Positions 25,756 to 35,587 of a stretch of DNA of 64,000 bases are shown here, in pieces. The stretch is from Kitasatospora paranensis (GTDB taxonomy: Bacteria > Actinomycetota > Actinomycetes > Streptomycetales > Streptomycetaceae), in contig NZ_BAABKV010000001.1 in assembly GCF_039544005.1 (NCBI RefSeq), positions 7,316,001 through 7,380,000 of the forward strand, read 5' to 3'. The notes below the pieces were generated by a model, which ran no database searches, was not told the origin of the DNA, and saw only the letters and a program-made list of their open reading frames with translations. Position 1 is the first letter of the stretch. The number at the start of each line of letters is the position of its first letter. The position numbers and the translations under genes are program-made.

Positions 25756-27609
25756 TCAGATGTCGAGGGTCACGTCGTAGGCGGACAGCCAGCGGTTGAG
25801 CCAGAGCGCCATCTCCAGGCCGCCGCGGCTGTACGGGAGGCTCGTCGCGCTCAGCGACCGGTCCAGCACCTTGTCGACCCTGGCCCGGTCCAGGAGCGGG
25901 TGCACCGGTGCGTTCGGGTCGGCGAGCACCTCGGCCATCTCGGCCCGCAGTGCGGCCTCGTACCCCGGGTCCTGGGTCGCCGGGTACGGCGTCTTCTTCC
26001 GCTCCAGGATGGACGCCGGCAGCAGGTCCCGGGCCGCCGCGCGCAGCAGGCTCTTCTCCTGGCCGTCGAACGTCTTCATCGCCCACGGCGTGTTGAACAC
26101 GTACTCGACCAGGCGGTGGTCGCAGAACGGCACGCGGACCTCCAGGCCGACCGCCATGCTCATGCGGTCCTTGCGGTCGAGGAGCGTCTGCACGAACCGC
26201 GTCAGGTTGAGGTACGACACTTTGCGCATCCGCCGGTCGACGTCGCTCTCCCCGGCCAGCACGGGCACCTCGGCGACGGCCTCGGCGTAACGGTCGGCCC
26301 GGTACCCGGCTATGTCGAGCTTCTCCCGCAGGCCGCCGTCGAGCAGCGACGTGCCGCCGAAGTAACGGGCCGATCCAGAGGTGAGCCACGGGAAGGTGCT
26401 CGCGTCGATCGCCTCCGGCCGGTGGAACCAGAGGTAGCCGCCGAACAGTTCGTCGGCCGACTCGCCCGAGAGCGCCACCGTCGAGTGCCGGCGGACGGCC
26501 CGGAACAGGAGGTAGAGCGAGGGCCACATGTCGCCCCAGAACGCCGGCGGCACATCGGTCGCCCGCAGCACCGCCGCCCGGACCTCCGGCTCCGACAGCT
26601 CGTGGCTGTCCAGCAGGATCTCCCGGTGGTTGGTGCCGACGTGCGCGGACAGGTCCCGCACGAAGGGCGCGTCGGGAGCGCCGCGCACCGCATCGGGCTC
26701 GAAGCTGTCGGTCGAGCCCTTGAAGTCCACCGAGAACGAGTTCACCCGGCCGCGGCCCTCGCGCTCCAGGACCTGGGCGGCGATCGCCGTGATCGTCGAG
26801 GAGTCGAGGCCGCCGGACAGCAGCGAGCACACCGGCACGTCCGAGATCAACTGCCGGCCGACGATGTCGTCGAGCAGGTCCCGGACGTTCCCGATGGTCT
26901 GCTCTTGGGTGTCGGTGTGCGGGGCCGCTTCGAGCCTCCAGTAGCGGGCCTTCCTGATGCCCGACGCGTCGACCCGGATGATCTCGCCCGGTACGACCTC
27001 GTGCATGCCGCTGAACACGGCGGCCCCGGGCGTCTTCACCATGTCCAGGGCCTCGCACAGGCCCGTCCGGTCGACCGTCCGGCGCGCCTGCGGGTTCGCC
27101 AGGATCGCCTTGGGCTCCGAACCGAACAGGACCCCGCCCGGCGTGGGGTAGTAGAACAGCGGCTTCACGCCCATCCGGTCCCGGACGAGGATCAGCTCCT
27201 GGCGGACGGCGTCCCAGATGCCGATGGCGAACATGCCGTTGAGCCGGCTCGCGAAGTCCGTCCCCCACTGGAGGTAGGCCCGCAGGACGACCTCGGTGTC
27301 GCTGTTCGTCCGGAACGCGTGGCCGTGCGCGATCAGCTCCGCGCGGAGCTCACGGTAGTTGTAGACCTCGCCGCAGAAGGTGAGGGCCGCGAGCGGGCGG
27401 TCGCCGTCGTGATCGGCGACCATCGGCTGCTTGCCGCCTTCGAGGTCGATGATCGACAGCCGCCGGTGCCCCAGCGCGACCGGGCCGGAGATCCACATTC
27501 CCTCCTCGTCCGGGCCGCGGCATTCCATCGTCCGGGTCATCTGCCGTACGAGCTCGTGTTCGCGGTCGAGCCCGCGGTCACGGTCGAACCAACCGGTGAT
27601 TCCGCACAC
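25756..27609 (-). CDS. Asparagine synthase (glutamine-hydrolysing) type amidotransferase
   Basis: The 617-residue protein is full length for AsnB enzymes. It has an N-terminal class II glutaminase with Cys2 (MCGITGWFDRD, CGEVYNYRE) and a C-terminal synthetase domain with the PP-loop SGGLDSS at residues 265-271 and SGESADELFGGY. These enzymes adenylate a carboxylate and convert it to an amide. Sitting directly before the acyl carrier protein gene within a biosynthetic operon, it probably amidates a pathway acid (compare OxyD making malonamate for oxytetracycline) and not aspartate. This is an inference from context. Confidence 0.85.
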   Translation of the reverse strand: MCGITGWFDRDRGLDREHELVRQMTRTMECRGPDEEGMWISGPVALGHRRLSIIDLEGGKQPMVADHDGDRPLAALTFCGEVYNYRELRAELIAHGHAFRTNSDTEVVLRAYLQWGTDFASRLNGMFAIGIWDAVRQELILVRDRMGVKPLFYYPTPGGVLFGSEPKAILANPQARRTVDRTGLCEALDMVKTPGAAVFSGMHEVVPGEIIRVDASGIRKARYWRLEAAPHTDTQEQTIGNVRDLLDDIVGRQLISDVPVCSLLSGGLDSSTITAIAAQVLEREGRGRVNSFSVDFKGSTDSFEPDAVRGAPDAPFVRDLSAHVGTNHREILLDSHELSEPEVRAAVLRATDVPPAFWGDMWPSLYLLFRAVRRHSTVALSGESADELFGGYLWFHRPEAIDASTFPWLTSGSARYFGGTSLLDGGLREKLDIAGYRADRYAEAVAEVPVLAGESDVDRRMRKVSYLNLTRFVQTLLDRKDRMSMAVGLEVRVPFCDHRLVEYVFNTPWAMKTFDGQEKSLLRAAARDLLPASILERKKTPYPATQDPGYEAALRAEMAEVLADPNAPVHPLLDRARVDKVLDRSLSATSLPYSRGGLEMALWLNRWLSAYDVTLDI

Positions 27610-27639
27610 GTCGTGTGTTCTCCGTTCTTCGGGTCGTCG

Positions 27640-27888
27640 CTAGGCGAGGCGGGCGTCGACGACGGCGAGGAGCTCGCGCGGCGTCTTGGCGTCCGAGGTG
27701 ATGGACTCGGGGAGCTCGATCCCGTACTGGCGCTCCAGCTTCGAGATCGCGTTGAGCAGCGTCAGCGAGTCGTACCCGAGCGCGTCGAAGGCGAGGTCGA
27801 GCACGTCGGGCGTCGGCTCGACCGGGTCCTCGAAGTCGTTGCACTCGTTGAGCAGCTCGATCAGTGCTTCGAGCGTGAGCTTCTCCAT
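27640..27888 (-). CDS. Acyl/peptidyl carrier protein
   Basis: The 82-residue acidic helical protein has the phosphopantetheine attachment Ser41 in GYDSLTLLN. It starts after AAAGGCC-type spacing at 27888. A stand-alone carrier without a modular synthase in the window suggests that discrete enzymes (KASIII, ATP-grasp, AMP-forming or amidotransferase) load and modify one acyl group on it. It sits between the AsnB-like and alpha/beta hydrolase genes. Confidence 0.9.
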   Translation of the reverse strand: MEKLTLEALIELLNECNDFEDPVEPTPDVLDLAFDALGYDSLTLLNAISKLERQYGIELPESITSDAKTPRELLAVVDARLA

Positions 27889-27915
27889 CGGGAGGCCTTT
27901 CGTTCGGTGGTTGGT

Positions 27916-28971
27916 TCAGCCGGGGTGGCCGGGGCGGAGCACCGCGTCGACGGACTCGACGAGGTCCCGCAGGAAATCCGGGTCGAAGGGCCCGTAGGTG
28001 CGGCGGCCGTCGGCCGAGCGGGGCGACATGAGGTGTCCGAGCCGCGGATGGATCGTCAGCTGCGACTGCAGGCCGTGCGCGAGCGCCGCGTGGTGCAGGA
28101 GGTGGGCCTGCCGGGGCGGCGTCGTCCAGTCCTCGGCGCCCACGTGGACGGTCATCCGGCCGGTGATCCGGGCCAGTCGGCGGTACGGGGCGGGCTGCGC
28201 GAACCAGTCGCGCCAGAACGAGGCGGGCGCCGACTCGTCGCCGTGCGCCAGCGCGTCCCGCTCCCAGGTGTCGTACTCGACGGCGAGCTCGGCGCGCAGC
28301 ACTTCGAGATCGGTCTTCGAGCCGAACCGGTCGACCAGGTCGAACTCCTCCCACCAGCCGCTGCGCCCGGTCTCGTCGGCCGCCGCCGCGGCGAGGTCGA
28401 CGGTGCCGTCCGCGCCGACGAATCCGCCCGCGACCAGCCATTCCAGCCGGCGGTCCAGCCCCATCCAGCGCTGGAACACCGGGCGCGCCTCGGCGCTCGG
28501 GGCGACGACCGCCAGGTGGCTGTCGCCCCCGAGGCGCTCGGCGGCGGCCACCGCCACCTCGGCGCCCATCGAGACGCCCAGCAGCAGCACACGGCTGCCG
28601 TCCACGTCGGGGTGGGCCCGTACCTGCTCGACCATCCGGACGGCGTCGTCGACGAGGCCGGTGAAGGTGAACCGCGGTGAGCCCGCGCCGTCGCGGCGGT
28701 CCTCGGTCAGGAAGCGGGTGTCGAACGCGGCGGCCGCGATTCCGGCCCGGACGAGGGCGGCACCCAGATCGCCGAACAGGCGGACGGGGCCGTTCCCGGA
28801 CGCCTCGGCGGGCAGGAAGGCGTCCCGGTCCCAGACGCCGAACGGGTGCAGCAGTACGACCGCCGGGACGGTCCGGCCGGGCCGGATCTCGGTCGGCAGC
28901 CGCAGGACGCCGGTGCGGTCGTCGTCCAACGACAGCTCGTCGAAGCGGCCGAGGGCAGTGTTGTCGGTCAT
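27916..28971 (-). CDS. Alpha/beta hydrolase (dienelactone-hydrolase-like)
   Basis: The 351-residue protein has the nucleophile elbow GVSMGAE (Ser134), an oxyanion-hole segment LLHPFGVWDRD and a late Asp (VGAEDWTTP) and His (LGHLMSP) to complete the triad. It could be a thioesterase that releases the product from the neighbouring ACP, a lactonase or an esterase. The annotation rests on the fold only. It lies in the operon between the KASIII and ACP genes. Confidence 0.75.
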   Translation of the reverse strand: MTDNTALGRFDELSLDDDRTGVLRLPTEIRPGRTVPAVVLLHPFGVWDRDAFLPAEASGNGPVRLFGDLGAALVRAGIAAAAFDTRFLTEDRRDGAGSPRFTFTGLVDDAVRMVEQVRAHPDVDGSRVLLLGVSMGAEVAVAAAERLGGDSHLAVVAPSAEARPVFQRWMGLDRRLEWLVAGGFVGADGTVDLAAAAADETGRSGWWEEFDLVDRFGSKTDLEVLRAELAVEYDTWERDALAHGDESAPASFWRDWFAQPAPYRRLARITGRMTVHVGAEDWTTPPRQAHLLHHAALAHGLQSQLTIHPRLGHLMSPRSADGRRTYGPFDPDFLRDLVESVDAVLRPGHPG

Positions 28972-28984
28972 GTCCGCCCCCGCC

Positions 28985-29998
28985 TCAGACCCGGACGAGG
29001 CTGCAGAACCACTGCATGCCCCCGGACAGGCCGGCCAGCGCCACGAGGTCGCCGGGCGCCAGTTCGTCCCGCTCGTCGTAGACGCTCAGGCAGATCAGCT
29101 GGTCGGCGCAGCCGACGTGGCTCAGCTCGGCGGCGAGCGCCGCGTTCGTCCGCTCCAGGGGGATCCCGGTCGCCTTGGCGACACCGGCCAGCGAATGCTG
29201 GTTGTCGTTCAGGTAGATGAGGCGCCGGATCTCCGACGTCGACACGCCGGCCCGCTTGCAGGCGCGTTCGATGACGGCGGCCACCTGGTGGTCGACGTCC
29301 TTGACGAACTGGCCGAGCTGCTCGGGCTCGCGGCGGAAGTGCTGGTGGACGAGGGCCAGCTGGTCCACGTCGAGGTTCGCGCCGGCCGGCGCCGCGCTGC
29401 CGCCGTACTCGACCCGGAAGAAGTCCACGTAGCGCGGGTCGACGATCTGATCGGTCGCCAGCCACTGCAGCCGGCCGTGCCCGCGCTCGACGACCGCGGC
29501 CGCCGCGCCGTCGCTGCCCAGGCACGTGTTGTTGCGCATCCGGTTGATGTGCGCCTCGCTGACCCGGTGCACCGCGACCAGCAGGACGCGCTGGATGTCG
29601 TCCCGGACGGCCATCAGCCCGGCGATCTGCTGGAGCGCGGTCACCGCGGACGCACAGCCCTGCGTGGCGAGCAGGGTCGGCGTCGCACCCAGGCCGAGCT
29701 CGCGGGCGACCGCGGCGGAGGCGTCCCAGTTGAGGTACTCCGGCACACCGCTGTCCGCGACCACCAGGTAGTCGATGTCCGACGCCGAGAGGCCGGCGGC
29801 ATCGAGCGCCCGACGGGCGGCGTCCGCCGCCATGCGGGTCTGGCCGACGCCCGGAGCGGCCCGGTGGTAGGTGCGGTACCCCCAGCGGATCACCCGCTCG
29901 GGGTCGTCGACGTAGGAGCCGGCGGTCCCGGCGACATCGTGCGGTTCGCCCAGCACGTGGGCGAGGGAGGCGATTCCGAGCGTCACGGGCGGGGTCAT
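28985..29998 (-). CDS. KASIII-family acyltransferase/condensing enzyme, divergent active site
   Basis: The 337-residue thiolase-fold protein matches FabH in size and keeps the nucleophile Cys115 (TQGCASAVT) and GSDGAAAAVV. The usual HQAN signature is replaced by NDNQHSLAG, and the Asn of the GNTS motif by a segment reading ELSHVGCAD. Related KASIII proteins with altered triads (for example CerJ) form esters and do not condense. It therefore may transfer an acyl group from CoA or ACP onto a hydroxyl or amine. Its start overlaps the stop of the MATE gene. Confidence 0.78.
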   Translation of the reverse strand: MTPPVTLGIASLAHVLGEPHDVAGTAGSYVDDPERVIRWGYRTYHRAAPGVGQTRMAADAARRALDAAGLSASDIDYLVVADSGVPEYLNWDASAAVARELGLGATPTLLATQGCASAVTALQQIAGLMAVRDDIQRVLLVAVHRVSEAHINRMRNNTCLGSDGAAAAVVERGHGRLQWLATDQIVDPRYVDFFRVEYGGSAAPAGANLDVDQLALVHQHFRREPEQLGQFVKDVDHQVAAVIERACKRAGVSTSEIRRLIYLNDNQHSLAGVAKATGIPLERTNAALAAELSHVGCADQLICLSVYDERDELAPGDLVALAGLSGGMQWFCSLVRV

Positions 29999-31387
29999 GC
30001 CGTAACCTCCTTGGCTTTGAGGGTCTGACGGGCCGCCAGCACGAGGAGAACCGTCGTCTGCGTCCCGGCGTTGGTGATCATGGCGATCCATGCCCCCATC
30101 AGGCCCAGCGGCGTGAGGGCGAGCAGGGGTGCCAGGCAGAGCTGCAGGGCCGCACCGGTCGTGGTCGAGGTGGCCAGCGCCTTGCCGTGCCCGCCGCCCA
30201 GGAAGATGCCGCTCAGGGTGACGTTGCAGAGCAGCAGGGTGATGTAGACCGCGAGCCACGGGATCTGCCCGTGGGCCGCGGAGCGGATCGCCGCGTCGCT
30301 GGTGACCGCGTCCACCGCGAGGCCGCCGAGCGTCAGGACCGCCAGCCCGCCGAGGAGGGACCAGGCGATGCCGAGCCGCACCGACGACGAACGGCTCGCC
30401 GCGAGCAGGTCGTCGTCGGTGGCGCCCTTGGCCTGGGCCGCGATGATGGTCGCGGCCTGCCGCATCGCGTACGCGGCCATGGTGAGGAACAGCAGCGTGC
30501 GCGTGACGGTCCCGTACGCGGCCACCTCGTCCGTCCCGAAGCGGGCCACCACGCCGACGATCAGCATCCCGGCGGACATCCGCACCAGGAAGTCCACGCC
30601 GAGCGGCAGGCCGGCCTGCAGGATCTCGCGGACCGGGCCCGGCCCGGGGCCGCCGGCGCGTCCGGAGCGGCGTTCATCTCGCGCAGCAGCGCGGACTTGC
30701 GGTAGAGCCGCCAGGTCACCGCCAGCGTGACGGCCCGCGACCCGACCAGCGCCAGCGCGGAGCCGGTGACGCCGAGTCGCGGGGCGCCCAGCCATCCGTA
30801 GATGAGGACGGGGTCGGCGACGACCAGGATCAGGTTCGACAGGACGGCCATCCGCATCGGCGTGCGCGTGTCCCCGTTGGCCTTGAACGTGCTGTCCACG
30901 AGGTACTGGCCGTAGAACACCGCGATGCCCGGCACCGCGACCGTGAGGTAGTCGACCGACAGCCGGACGGCGGACGCCTCGCCCGAGCCGAGGATCAGCC
31001 GCGCCAGCGGCTCACGTAGCGCGAAGAGCACCACGCAGATCACGGCGGTGATGGCGAGGGTGAGGCGGAACGCGGCGCGCAGCAGCGGTCGCAGGCTCCC
31101 GTACTCGCTCGCGCCGACGGCCCGGGACAGCAGGATCGTCGTGCCGCCGCTGACGGCCAGGATGACGCTCATGAGCACGTTCTCGAGCGTGCCGGCCATG
31201 GTCACGGTGGCCAGCGCGGCACCCCGAGCCGCGCGATCCAGACGACCGAGATGATGCCGGCGATGACCCCGGACATGAGCTCGATGTACACCGGCCAGGC
31301 GACGGGCAGCAGGCGCGCCGGGTCCAGCCACGCCGTCACCGACCGGCGCTTCGTCGGCGGTGTGGAGAGCACAGGTGGAGCTGTCAT
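29995..31387 (-). CDS. MATE family efflux transporter (two apparent frameshifts)
   Basis: When frames are joined, the protein is about 464 residues with 12 transmembrane segments in two halves, typical of MATE exporters. The start MTAPPVLSTPPTKRRSV overlaps the ThiO-like stop, and WPVYIELMSGVIAGIISVVW is the first helix. Breaks lie at the CCCC run 31222-31225 and in the GC-rich stretch 30634-30649, and one added base at each repairs the frame. It is the likely export pump for the cluster product, using a sodium or proton gradient. No membrane segment is missing, so inactivation is unlikely. Confidence 0.8.
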
Positions 31388-32474
31388 CGCGACGCACGTT
31401 CCTTCGCTGATCGGAACCGTTGAGGGTGAAGGCCGCCGGGATCCCGTCGGCGCCGGTGACCAGCAACTCGGTCATCAGGTCCGCCGCGACCGGCGCCAGC
31501 AGGACGCCGTGCCGGTAGTGCCCGGTACAGACGTAGGCATCGGAGCGGCCCGGGACGCGCCCCATGATGGGCAGGTGGTCGGGGGTGTCGGGCCGCAGGC
31601 CCACCCGGGTCTCCGTCACCTCGTGGCCGGCCAGCGCCGGCACCAGCGCGACCGCCTTGCGCAGCAGCGCCTCGGTGGCCTGCGCCGAGGGCTGCACGTC
31701 GAAGCCCGTGTGGTCCAGGGTGGCGGCGACGATCGTCTCGTGGCCGTCCCGGCCGGCCAGGTAGACGGGCTGCCCCTGCGCCACACCGCGGATGCCGTGC
31801 CGCAGCCCGGGGCCGCCGGACGGATCCCGCAGCAGCACGACCTGGCCCCGCACCGGTGTGACCGGCCACTCGTCCAGCGAGGGCGACCACGCGCCGGCGG
31901 CGACCACCACCGAGCCCGCCGAGACCTCGTCGAGCGACCGGACCCGGCGGTCGACGTAGCGGACCCCGAGCGCCTGCCCGGCCGCGCGCAGCGCCTCCCG
32001 GACGCGCTGCGCGTCGACGTGGTGGTCCTCGGTGGCGAAGCCGCCGCCGCTGGCCTCGGCCGACAGCAGCGGCTCCCGGGCCCGCAGTTCGTCGGCGTCC
32101 AGGGGCGTGCACGGGACGTCGAAGCCCTCCCGGAAGCCGTACATGGCGGCGAGCCGTGCGCGGTCCTCGGCGGCGTGGGCGACCAGGAGCAGGCCGTCGG
32201 TCGCGTACCCGACGTCGATCCCGCTCGCGCCGGCGAGCTCCGCGGCGAACGCGGGCCAGCTGCGGCGGGCCTCGTGGGCGAACTCCAGCAGAGCCGGATC
32301 GGGGAAGTCCGCCTCGCTCACCGGCGCCAGCATGCCGGGCGCGACGGCGGAGGCCGTCCCCGGAAGCTCGTCGTGGTGGACCTCCACGGCGAGCCCGCGC
32401 TGGGCGCAGCGCCACGCCAGGGCGAGGCCGATGACTCCGCCGCCGATCACGGCGACGTCCGGACGCCGTGTCAT
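31384..32474 (-). CDS. FAD-dependent amino acid oxidase, glycine oxidase (ThiO)-like
   Basis: The roughly 363-residue protein has an N-terminal FAD motif (VAVIGGGVIGLALAWRCAQRG), TASAVAPGMLAP, and the DAO-family ending YVCTGHYRHGVLLAPVAADL. ThiO oxidises glycine to the imine for thiamine, but no thiamine genes are near, so a role as oxidase of an amino-acid-derived intermediate is more likely. The frame appears to shift near 31417; one extra G gives the ending FTLNGFRSAKERASR and a TGA overlapping the MATE start (ATGA). The start overlaps the DAHP synthase stop. Confidence 0.8.
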
Positions 32475-33517
32475 CGCGCCCGCCCGGCAGGCTCCGGCTC
32501 ACGCAGCGTCAGGCCGCGGCCCAGGCCGGTGAGGACGTCCCGCAGTGCGCCGGCGAGGTCGAACCAGGCCTCCCGGTCGAGCGCCTGGTCGCCGTCGCAC
32601 AGCGCCGACGACGGGTCGGGGTGGATGTCGACGAGCAGCCCGTCGGCCCCGACCGCCGCGGCGGCCAGCGCGAGCGGCTTGACCAGGTGGCGGTGGCCGA
32701 CCCCGTGGCTGGGGTCGACGATGACGGGCAGATGGCTGATGTGCTTGACCACCGCGACGGCGCTCAGGTCCAGGGTGAACCGGGTCGCCGGCTCGAAGGT
32801 GCGGATCCCGCGCTCGCACAGCACGACGTCGGGGTTCCCGGCGGCGAGCACGTACTCGGCGGCCTGCAGCCACTCGCCCACCGTGCAGCCGAACCCGCGC
32901 TTGAGCACGACCGGCCGGCCGGACTGGCCGACGGCCTTGAGCAGGCTGAAGTTCTGGGCGTTGCGGGTGCCGATCTGGAGCACGTCGGCGTGTTCGGCGA
33001 CCAGGTCGACCGTCGCCGGGTCGACGACCTCGGTCACGACCGGCAGGCCGGACTCCGCCCTGACCTCGGCCATGATCCGCAGGCCTTCGTCGCCCAGCCC
33101 CTGGAAGCTGTAGGGCGAGCTCCGCGGCTTGTAGGCGCCGCCGCGCAGCGCGACCGCGCCGCCGGCCTTCGCCAACTCCGCGGAGGCGGACATCTGCTGG
33201 CGGCTCTCGACCGCGCACGGTCCGGCGATCAGCGCGAAGTCGACACCGCCGACCGTCGCCGATCCGCCGAGGTCGACGATGGATCCGAGCGGCGCGGCCT
33301 TCCGGTCGGTCAGCGGCGCGTCCGAGTGGTCGGCCACCGTCCGCTGCACCAGCCCGGACTCCTGCAGCAGCTCGGCCAGCGCGAGCTGATCGCCCGGCAC
33401 GTGCACCAGCAGCTGGTCACCGACCCGGCACATGGTCGTGCCGTGCGGGGTCGGCACGCGGGCGTGGATCCGCTCGCGCACCGTGTTCTCGTCGACAGCC
33501 CTGCAGACAAGCAGCAC
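32471..33517 (-). CDS. 3-deoxy-7-phosphoheptulonate (DAHP) synthase, AroF/type I-beta
   Basis: DAHP synthase condenses phosphoenolpyruvate and erythrose 4-phosphate, the first step to chorismate. The 348-residue protein has a ferredoxin-like N-terminal domain of about 75 residues and a TIM barrel with AGPCAVES, YKPRSSPYSFQG, IGTRNAQNFSLLKAVG, LKRGFG and VDPSHGVGHR. Streptomycetes normally use the unrelated type II enzyme for primary metabolism, so this dedicated copy points to extra chorismate supply for the cluster. The GTG at 33517 follows AAGGAG at 5 bases. Confidence 0.9.
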   Translation of the reverse strand: MLLVCRAVDENTVRERIHARVPTPHGTTMCRVGDQLLVHVPGDQLALAELLQESGLVQRTVADHSDAPLTDRKAAPLGSIVDLGGSATVGGVDFALIAGPCAVESRQQMSASAELAKAGGAVALRGGAYKPRSSPYSFQGLGDEGLRIMAEVRAESGLPVVTEVVDPATVDLVAEHADVLQIGTRNAQNFSLLKAVGQSGRPVVLKRGFGCTVGEWLQAAEYVLAAGNPDVVLCERGIRTFEPATRFTLDLSAVAVVKHISHLPVIVDPSHGVGHRHLVKPLALAAAAVGADGLLVDIHPDPSSALCDGDQALDREAWFDLAGALRDVLTGLGRGLTLREPEPAGRAR

Positions 33518-33564
33518 CGAAGCTCCTTCTGGACGTGGGACGCCCGATGTGTGGACGGACAAGG

Positions 33565-34257
33565 TCAGTGCAGGAACCGGCCGCCGTCGACGACCAGGGT
33601 CTGGCCGGTGACGGCGGTGGCCGTGGCGATCGAGAACACCGCGTCGGCGACCTCGTCCGGCGTCACCACCCGCCGCAGCGCGGTGGTGGCCAGGAGGCCG
33701 GCGAGAACGTCGTCGGGGAGCGAGTCCGTCATCGCCGACGCGACCGGCCCGGGGGCGACGCAGTTGACCCGGATGCCCCGCTCGCCGAGCTCGCGGGCGG
33801 CCGATCTGGTCAGGCCCACCACGGCCGCCTTGCCGGCGGCGTAGTGCGGGCCGAACGCGCCGCCGGTGAACGCGGCCACGCTCGACAGGTTCACGACCGC
33901 GCCGGCCGCCGCGGCCAACGGCCCGAGCAGCTCCCGCGTCACCGCGAACGGCACCTCGACGTTCAGCTGCATGGACTCCCGCCATGCCGCGGTGCTCAGC
34001 TCGGCGTACGGTGTCGGCCGCGCCCCGCCGATGCAGTTGACCAGCACGTCCACGCTGTCCCAGGGCAGGGCCGCGGCGAGCTCGGCGGGGCCGTCGTCGC
34101 GGGTCAGATCCACCTGCACGGGCGAGACGGACGGGTGGGCGAGGGCCGGCGGCCGGGTGTGGAACTGGGCGAGGACCTCCGCCCCGGAGGCCACCGCGCG
34201 GGCCACGACGGCGGTACCCAGGTCTCCGGACGCTCCGGTGACGACCACGTGCTTCAT
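33565..34257 (-). CDS. Short-chain dehydrogenase/reductase
   Basis: The 230-residue classical SDR has the nucleotide-binding TGASGDLG, the NNAG-equivalent NCIGGA, catalytic Ser in VVNLSSVAAF, and Tyr-Lys in HYAAGKAAV. It reduces or oxidises a carbonyl or alcohol with NAD(P). Its ATG overlaps the stop of the LuxC-like gene, so it may act on the aldehyde made there. Confidence 0.85.
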   Translation of the reverse strand: MKHVVVTGASGDLGTAVVARAVASGAEVLAQFHTRPPALAHPSVSPVQVDLTRDDGPAELAAALPWDSVDVLVNCIGGARPTPYAELSTAAWRESMQLNVEVPFAVTRELLGPLAAAAGAVVNLSSVAAFTGGAFGPHYAAGKAAVVGLTRSAARELGERGIRVNCVAPGPVASAMTDSLPDDVLAGLLATTALRRVVTPDEVADAVFSIATATAVTGQTLVVDGGRFLH

Positions 34258-35587
34258 GCGAGGGGCTCCTTGTCCGAGAGCAACGCCTTCGGTTCCATCA
34301 GGAAGGCGGTCAGGCTGCCGTCGTGCGGCAGCTCCGGCCCGCTCGTCCAGGGCGCCGCCCCGCCGACGACGACCCGCCGGATCTGCGGCTCCGCGAGGGC
34401 GGCCAGGGGAGTTGCTCGTCGTCGCTGAAGACCGACAGGGCGAGCGTCCGGCCGAACGGCTCCAGACCGTCGGCCGCCGACCACGGCGTGACGACGACGA
34501 AGGGGAACGGCAGCTCGGTGCCGACGGACGGATGCCCCGGGTCGGTCGTGCTGAGCACGACCGGGCGCGCGGCGCACGAGCCGTCCGGCAGCGGAACCGG
34601 GCCGTCGGCGGCCGAGTGCCGCCGGAACCCGGCCTGCTCCAGCTCGGCGACGGTACGGCGCAGCTGCGCGGCCTGCTCCGCGGAGAACGACGGCAGCACC
34701 GCGTCGGGGTGGTCCGCCGGCAGGGTCGGCAGGGCGTCCAGGCGGGCCGCCAGGACGTCGGCCACCTCCGCCGGATCCCCGCTGGTGCGGATCACCGACG
34801 TGTTGGCGCACCGGACACCCGCGTCCCCGGCGACCGAGCGGGCCAGCGCGTCGACGATGTCCGGCGACAGGTGCTGGTCCAGCAGTACGGTGCTCCGGCC
34901 GGGCCCCCGGGTCAGCACGCGGGGGTGGTCGGCCCATCGGTTCACGGCGGCCGGGCCGCCGTACACCATGCCGAGGTCGGACGCGTCGAGGAGCCGCTCA
35001 CCGAGCTGGTGGTCACCGGGTACGACGGCCAGGCAGTGCGGCGGCAGCCCGGCGGCCAGCAGGGCGGCCGCGAGGCGGAACGGTGTGAACGGGTCACGGG
35101 TACCCGGCCGCACGATCACGCCGTACCCGAGCGACAGCGCCCGGGCCCACGTCAGATGCGGGTCGACGTGGTTGGACGGGGTGACGATCCCCAAGGTCCG
35201 TCCGCGCGGCACCCAGCGGACGCCGGGCGCCGGCGCCGGCAGCTGCCGGGCGTTGCTCTCCTCCAGCTGGGCCAGCCCGTTCCGGACGCTGTGCAGACCG
35301 TCGCCGACGACCCGGTACGGCAGACCCGTCGCGGCCACCACCCGGCGGCGGTACTCGTCGGCCGACTCGCCGGCCAGCTCGGCCTCGGCGAACAGCGTGC
35401 CGGCCCGGCCGAACACCTCCGACGGCACGGCCGCGCCGCGCACCCGCCGCAGCGCCAGCTGCAGCAGGAGCGTCGGAGCCACTCCGACGCGGGCCACCGG
35501 CACGCCGTCGACACCGCGCAGGTCGACCGTCTCGTCGCAGACGACCGTCTCGCCGCCGACCAGCGGCTGCAGAATCGAAGTGCTCAT
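34254..35587 (-). CDS. LuxC-type acyl reductase / aldehyde dehydrogenase fold (one apparent frameshift)
   Basis: About 444 residues with an aldehyde-dehydrogenase-like fold: TLGIVTPSNHVDPHLTW, VIVRPGTRDPFTPFRLA, GGPAAVNRWADHPRVL, and CANTSVIRT with the candidate thioester-forming Cys. LuxC reduces an acyl group handed over by LuxE to an aldehyde with NADPH; EhpG in griseoluteic acid biosynthesis is an aryl-acid analogue. The frame shifts at the GGGG run 34406-34409, and one added base gives a C terminus ending SLTAFLMEPKALLSDKEPLA. It abuts the EhpF/LuxE-like gene, its expected partner. Confidence 0.78.

Noticed and set aside
30561..32474. A ThiO-MATE fusion protein of 637 codons
   Set aside because: The MATE N terminus is intact in another frame with a start at 31387 overlapping a stop for the oxidase. 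The fusion arises from two frame breaks.
31384..32474. Thiamine biosynthesis role for the glycine-oxidase-like gene
   Set aside because: No thiG, thiS, thiE or thiamine riboswitch is visible, and the gene is coupled to biosynthetic operon genes.
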